A stretch of 64,000 nucleotides of DNA from positions 84,534 through 148,533 of the forward strand of contig JAHCIH010000003.1 in NCBI GenBank assembly GCA_026129335.1, written 5' to 3'. Under the pieces are notes generated by a model. The model was given only the letters and a program-made list of their open reading frames with translations. It did not search any database and had not been told where the DNA came from. Each line of letters begins with the position of its first letter. Position 1 is the stretch's first letter. The position numbers and the translations under genes were made by a program. Shown one piece after another: positions 61,270 to 64,000 of the stretch. Source of the stretch: Anaerolineales bacterium. GTDB lineage: Bacteria > Chloroflexota > Anaerolineae > Anaerolineales > UBA11579.

Positions 61270-62190
61270 ATGCGCGTACTCATCACCGGGGGCAGCGGCT
61301 TGCTCGGCCGGGCGTTGGCGCAGGACCTGAGCGCCGGCTATGAAGTCGTCATCCTCAGCCGCAACCCAGACAAAGTCAAAGATTTACCCGCGGGCGTCCA
61401 GGCTGTGGCCTGGGACGGCCACAGCGCCGCCGGCTGGGGTTCGCTGGCCGATGGCGCCCAGGCCATCGTCAACCTGGCAGGCGAGAGCATCAAAGGCGAC
61501 GGCTTTTTGCCCAGCCGCTGGACTACGGGGCGCAAGCAGCGCATTCGCCAAAGCCGCCTGAACGTTGGCGCCGCCGTGGCTGAGGCGCTGCGCGAGGCCA
61601 AGCACAAGCCCAAGGTGCTGCTGCAGGCCTCGGCGGTGGGCTACTATGGTCCGCGCGGCGACGAACCGGTGACCGAGAGCGACCCGCCGGGGAACGATTT
61701 CCTGGCCCGGGTGTGCACCGCCTGGGAAGCTTCCACTGCCGAGGTGGACGGCATGGGCGTGCGCCGCGCCGTGCTGCGCACCGGCCTGCCGCTCACCATG
61801 CAGGGTGGGGCGATGCCCCTGCTGGTGCTGCCCTTCCGCCTGTTCGCCGGCAACATCTTCAGCTCCGGCCGCCAGTATTATCCGTGGATCCACATCCGCG
61901 ACTACATCGCCGCGCTGCGCTTCCTGATCGAAGATGGCAGAGCCCAGGGCGTCTTCAACGTCACCGCGCCGCACCCGGTCAGCAACCGGGATTTCGCCCG
62001 CACGCTGGGCCGGGTGATGCGCCGGCCAGTCTGGTTGCCGGCGCCCGCCTCCGCCGTGCGCCTGGCCATGGGCGAGGTCTCCACCGTGGTGCTGGACGGG
62101 CAGAATGCCGTGCCGCAGGGTCTGATGGAGCGCGGCTTCCAATTCCAGTTCCCCGAATTGCAGCCCGCACTCGAAAACCTGCTGCAATAA
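61270..62190 (+). CDS. TIGR01777-type SDR epimerase (YfcH-like)
   Basis: 306 aa from ATG 61270 with GGAGGG upstream. Rossmann NAD(P)-binding start MRVLITGGSGLLGRALAQDL, then NLAGESI, QASAVGYYGPRGDEPVTE and VLRTGLPL, and the C-terminal DUF1731-like part. Predicted nucleoside-sugar-epimerase-like oxidoreductase without a known substrate. Followed by a terminator. Confidence 0.9.
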   Translation: MRVLITGGSGLLGRALAQDLSAGYEVVILSRNPDKVKDLPAGVQAVAWDGHSAAGWGSLADGAQAIVNLAGESIKGDGFLPSRWTTGRKQRIRQSRLNVGAAVAEALREAKHKPKVLLQASAVGYYGPRGDEPVTESDPPGNDFLARVCTAWEASTAEVDGMGVRRAVLRTGLPLTMQGGAMPLLVLPFRLFAGNIFSSGRQYYPWIHIRDYIAALRFLIEDGRAQGVFNVTAPHPVSNRDFARTLGRVMRRPVWLPAPASAVRLAMGEVSTVVLDGQNAVPQGLMERGFQFQFPELQPALENLLQ

Positions 62191-62192
62191 AC

Positions 62193-62226
62193 AAAAAGAG
62201 CCGCTGCTCAGCAGCGGCTCTTTTAT
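62193..62226. terminator. Bidirectional intrinsic terminator
   Basis: AAAAGAGCCGCTGC (62194-62207) pairs with GCAGCGGCTCTTTT (62211-62224). Serves the epimerase gene and the convergent metallopeptidase gene. Confidence 0.93.
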
Positions 62227-62240
62227 TATGCAATCGTTTG

Positions 62241-62939
62241 TTAGCGCCTGCGGCCCATGCCCAGCACCAAAGACACAAAGTAGAGCAATTGCATGATCGC
62301 ACCGAACAACGCGGCCACATAGGTGAGCGCAGCGGCGTTCAGCACCGTGTTCACGCCGCTGCGCTCCTGCGCGTCCACGATGATGCCGCTGTTGTTCAGG
62401 ATTTCGCGCGCCCGGTTCGAAGCATCCAGTTCCACCGGAAGCGTGGCCAAAGCGAACACCGCCCCGCTGGCGAACAGGATCACGCCCAGCCAGGCAATGC
62501 CGCTCACTTGCAGGCCGATGCCGGCCAGCAGCAGGATCCAACCCAGGTTGGAGCCGATGTTCACCGCCGGCACCAGCGCCGAGCGTAGCTTCAGCGGGCC
62601 ATAGCCTTCGCGGTCCTGCATGGCGTGGCCCAGCTCGTGGGCGGCGATGGCCGCCGCAGCCACCGAGGCGGTTTGCGCCACCCCGGCGGAGAGGCGCAGC
62701 GCTTTGGCGCGCGGGTCGTAGTGGTCGGTCAAGTTGCCGCGCACCTGTTGCAGGCTGAGGTTCTGCAGCCCGTTGCGCTCCATCAGCCGTTGGGCCACCT
62801 GCGCACCGTTCAGGCCGCTGCGGTTCGGTACCCGGCTCCACTTGCCGTAGCTGGAGCTCACATAAAACTGAGCCAGCATGCTCAGCAGGAAGGCGGGCAG
62901 CATACACATTAAATAGGTCGGGTCCAAGCCAATTGGCAT
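62241..62939 (-). CDS. Membrane zinc metallopeptidase (YugP-like)
   Basis: 232 aa. N-terminal helix, then AIAAHELGHAMQDREGYGPLKLRS, with HELGH as zinc/catalytic site, and two to three further helices (NLGWILLLAGIGLQVSGIAWLGVILFASGAVFAL; TYVAALFGAIMQLLYFVSLVLG). VELDASNRAREILNNSGII is characteristic of the DUF-type neutral zinc metallopeptidase family 2. Substrate unknown; probably membrane protein turnover. Confidence 0.92.
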   Translation of the reverse strand: MPIGLDPTYLMCMLPAFLLSMLAQFYVSSSYGKWSRVPNRSGLNGAQVAQRLMERNGLQNLSLQQVRGNLTDHYDPRAKALRLSAGVAQTASVAAAAIAAHELGHAMQDREGYGPLKLRSALVPAVNIGSNLGWILLLAGIGLQVSGIAWLGVILFASGAVFALATLPVELDASNRAREILNNSGIIVDAQERSGVNTVLNAAALTYVAALFGAIMQLLYFVSLVLGMGRRR

Positions 62940-62964
62940 TTCTACTTCCTCCTCATATACGCGC

Positions 62965-63999
62965 TTATTGTGCGTTGATTAATTCTATGGCCTTGTCCAG
63001 TTGCGGGTCCAGCCCCTGGTCGAAGTCTTCGCTGGTCAGTTCCACCAGGTACTCCGGCGTGAGGCCAATCCCGTGGATCAGGCGCTCGTTGGGTGTGAGC
63101 CAGTGGGCGATGGTGATGCGCAGCGCTCCCTCGCCGTTGGAGAGCGTGGCCGGGCTTTGCACCGAACCCTTGCCGAACGTGACTTCGCCCACCAGCACTG
63201 AGCGGCCGTAGTCCTGCAGCGCTCCAGCGAGGATCTCGGCGGCTGAGGCGCTGCCGTTGTTCACCAGCGTCACCATCGGGATCTGGGTGGCCACGCCGCC
63301 GCTGACCACATTGTAGACATCCTGCTCGCCGTTGCCGAACTCCTCGATCAGGACGACGCCCTGGCTGAGGAACTCCGAGGTGATGTTAACCGCAGTGGTC
63401 AGGAAGCCGCCGCCGTTGTTGCGCAGGTCCAGGATCAGGCCGCGCGGGTTCTGCGCCAACAGGTTCTCGACGGCATTGCGCAGTTCGCGGTCGCTGCTGG
63501 CCCCGAAGGTGTTCAGCTTCACATAGGCAATGTTGCCCGGCAGCATTTCGCTCTCCACACTGGGGATGCTGATGTGGGCGCGCACAATGGTCACATCGAA
63601 GACCGGCGTATCCACCCGGCGGATGGTCAGCGTGACCGGAGTGCCCTCAGGGCCGAGGATGCGGCTGATCACCGCCTCACCGGGGATGCCGGTCATGTCC
63701 TCGCCGTCCACGGCCAGCACTTCGTCGCCCGGCCGCAGGCCGGCCGCCTCAGCCGGGGAGCCGGCGATCGGCGTCACGATGGTGACGTATTCGGTGGTCG
63801 TGTCCACAAAAGCGCCAATGCCTTCATACTCGCCTTCCAGCGAGATGTTGGCCTGGCGCAGTTGGTCCGGGTCCATGTAGGCGGTGTGCGGGTCGTCCAG
63901 CGCCGAGACCATCGAGCGCAGCGCGGCGCGCAGCAGGTCCTGGTAGGTGCCGGGGATGTCGGCCTGGCTGTACTGCACGTTGCGCCAGGCTTCCCAGAA
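62965..63999 (-). CDS. ctpA: S41-family C-terminal processing protease, 5' end outside window
   Basis: The frame is open to the window edge (FWEAWRN precedes the first internal start at 63978), so the N-terminus and any signal peptide are missing. SMVSALDDPHTAYMDP, a PDZ domain (IVTPIAGSPAEAAGLRPGDEVLAVDG), then the S41 core with NNGSASAAEILAGALQDYGRSVLVGEVTFGKGSVQ holding the Ser-Lys dyad. Degrades or trims proteins outside the cytoplasm. Lies 25 bases upstream of the metallopeptidase gene. Confidence 0.93.
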   Translation of the reverse strand, partial: FWEAWRNVQYSQADIPGTYQDLLRAALRSMVSALDDPHTAYMDPDQLRQANISLEGEYEGIGAFVDTTTEYVTIVTPIAGSPAEAAGLRPGDEVLAVDGEDMTGIPGEAVISRILGPEGTPVTLTIRRVDTPVFDVTIVRAHISIPSVESEMLPGNIAYVKLNTFGASSDRELRNAVENLLAQNPRGLILDLRNNGGGFLTTAVNITSEFLSQGVVLIEEFGNGEQDVYNVVSGGVATQIPMVTLVNNGSASAAEILAGALQDYGRSVLVGEVTFGKGSVQSPATLSNGEGALRITIAHWLTPNERLIHGIGLTPEYLVELTSEDFDQGLDPQLDKAIELINAQ

Positions 64000-64000
64000 G

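Overview
The window looks like a chromosomal segment from a GC-rich bacterium of the phylum Chloroflexi, probably class Anaerolineae. This is inferred from gene content: many secreted or membrane proteins with Thr/Pro-rich linkers, TadE-like pilus proteins, an archaeal-type HMG-CoA synthase with a DUF35 partner and a class II HMG-CoA reductase, a two-subunit-type acyl-CoA mutase, and a DnaE with a very long Pro/Ala-rich linker. There are no rRNA genes, transposases or CRISPR arrays. One tRNA gene (Glu, CTC) is present. Most of the sequence is core, GC-rich and tightly packed.

Layout. 1-5.03 kb: dnaE (5' end outside the window) and pfkA. 5.1-10.5 kb: a visibly AT-richer accessory island holding a Phd/SRA-like/Mrr_N fusion protein, a decayed 3' end of a second pfkA, a DNA methyltransferase, and a vapB-vapC-GHKL ATPase operon facing the methyltransferase. 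10.9-18.0 kb: acyl-CoA mutase large subunit, tRNA-Glu flanked by palindromes, a small membrane protein, a SET-domain protein, MscL, a TadE operon and an M3 oligopeptidase. 18.2-23.8 kb (minus strand): tyrosine catabolism (HPPD, fumarylacetoacetase-family protein, homogentisate dioxygenase) with a four-helix-bundle S23 gene wedged in, then a flavin reductase and an MscS channel. 24-30.4 kb: a lipoprotein and a mevalonate cluster (HMG-CoA reductase, HMG-CoA synthase, a thiolase homologue lacking its catalytic residues, DinB, DUF35, VOC). 30.5-36.7 kb: membrane HExxH protein, phosphotransferase, PaiB, LysM lipoprotein, NUDIX hydrolase, Rho, LysM/M23 lipoprotein. 37-46 kb: DinB, AlkZ-like protein, SIMPL lipoprotein, chromate transporter, then rimO, rodZ and rplI on the minus strand. 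46-52.3 kb: a BMP-type nucleoside ABC importer (two binding-protein genes, ATPase, two permeases). 52.4-64 kb: DUF4260, ABC-F, MurJ, a heterodimeric ABC exporter, an LCP enzyme, an SDR-like epimerase, a zinc metallopeptidase and a partial S41 protease.

The most promising candidate for an undescribed system is the 5.1-10.5 kb island. It combines a modified-DNA reader with antitoxin-like and Mrr-type DNA-binding domains, a DNA methyltransferase, and a MORC/MutL-like GHKL ATPase whose start codon lies inside the end of a PIN-toxin gene. Prokaryotic MutL/MORC-like ATPases beside methylases are known from comparative genomics of restriction-modification loci, but I do not recognise this gene combination.

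The second theme is repeats. Several families of short palindromes and heptanucleotide tandem arrays occupy intergenic gaps, overlap stop codons, and in dnaE have apparently been absorbed in frame into the protein.
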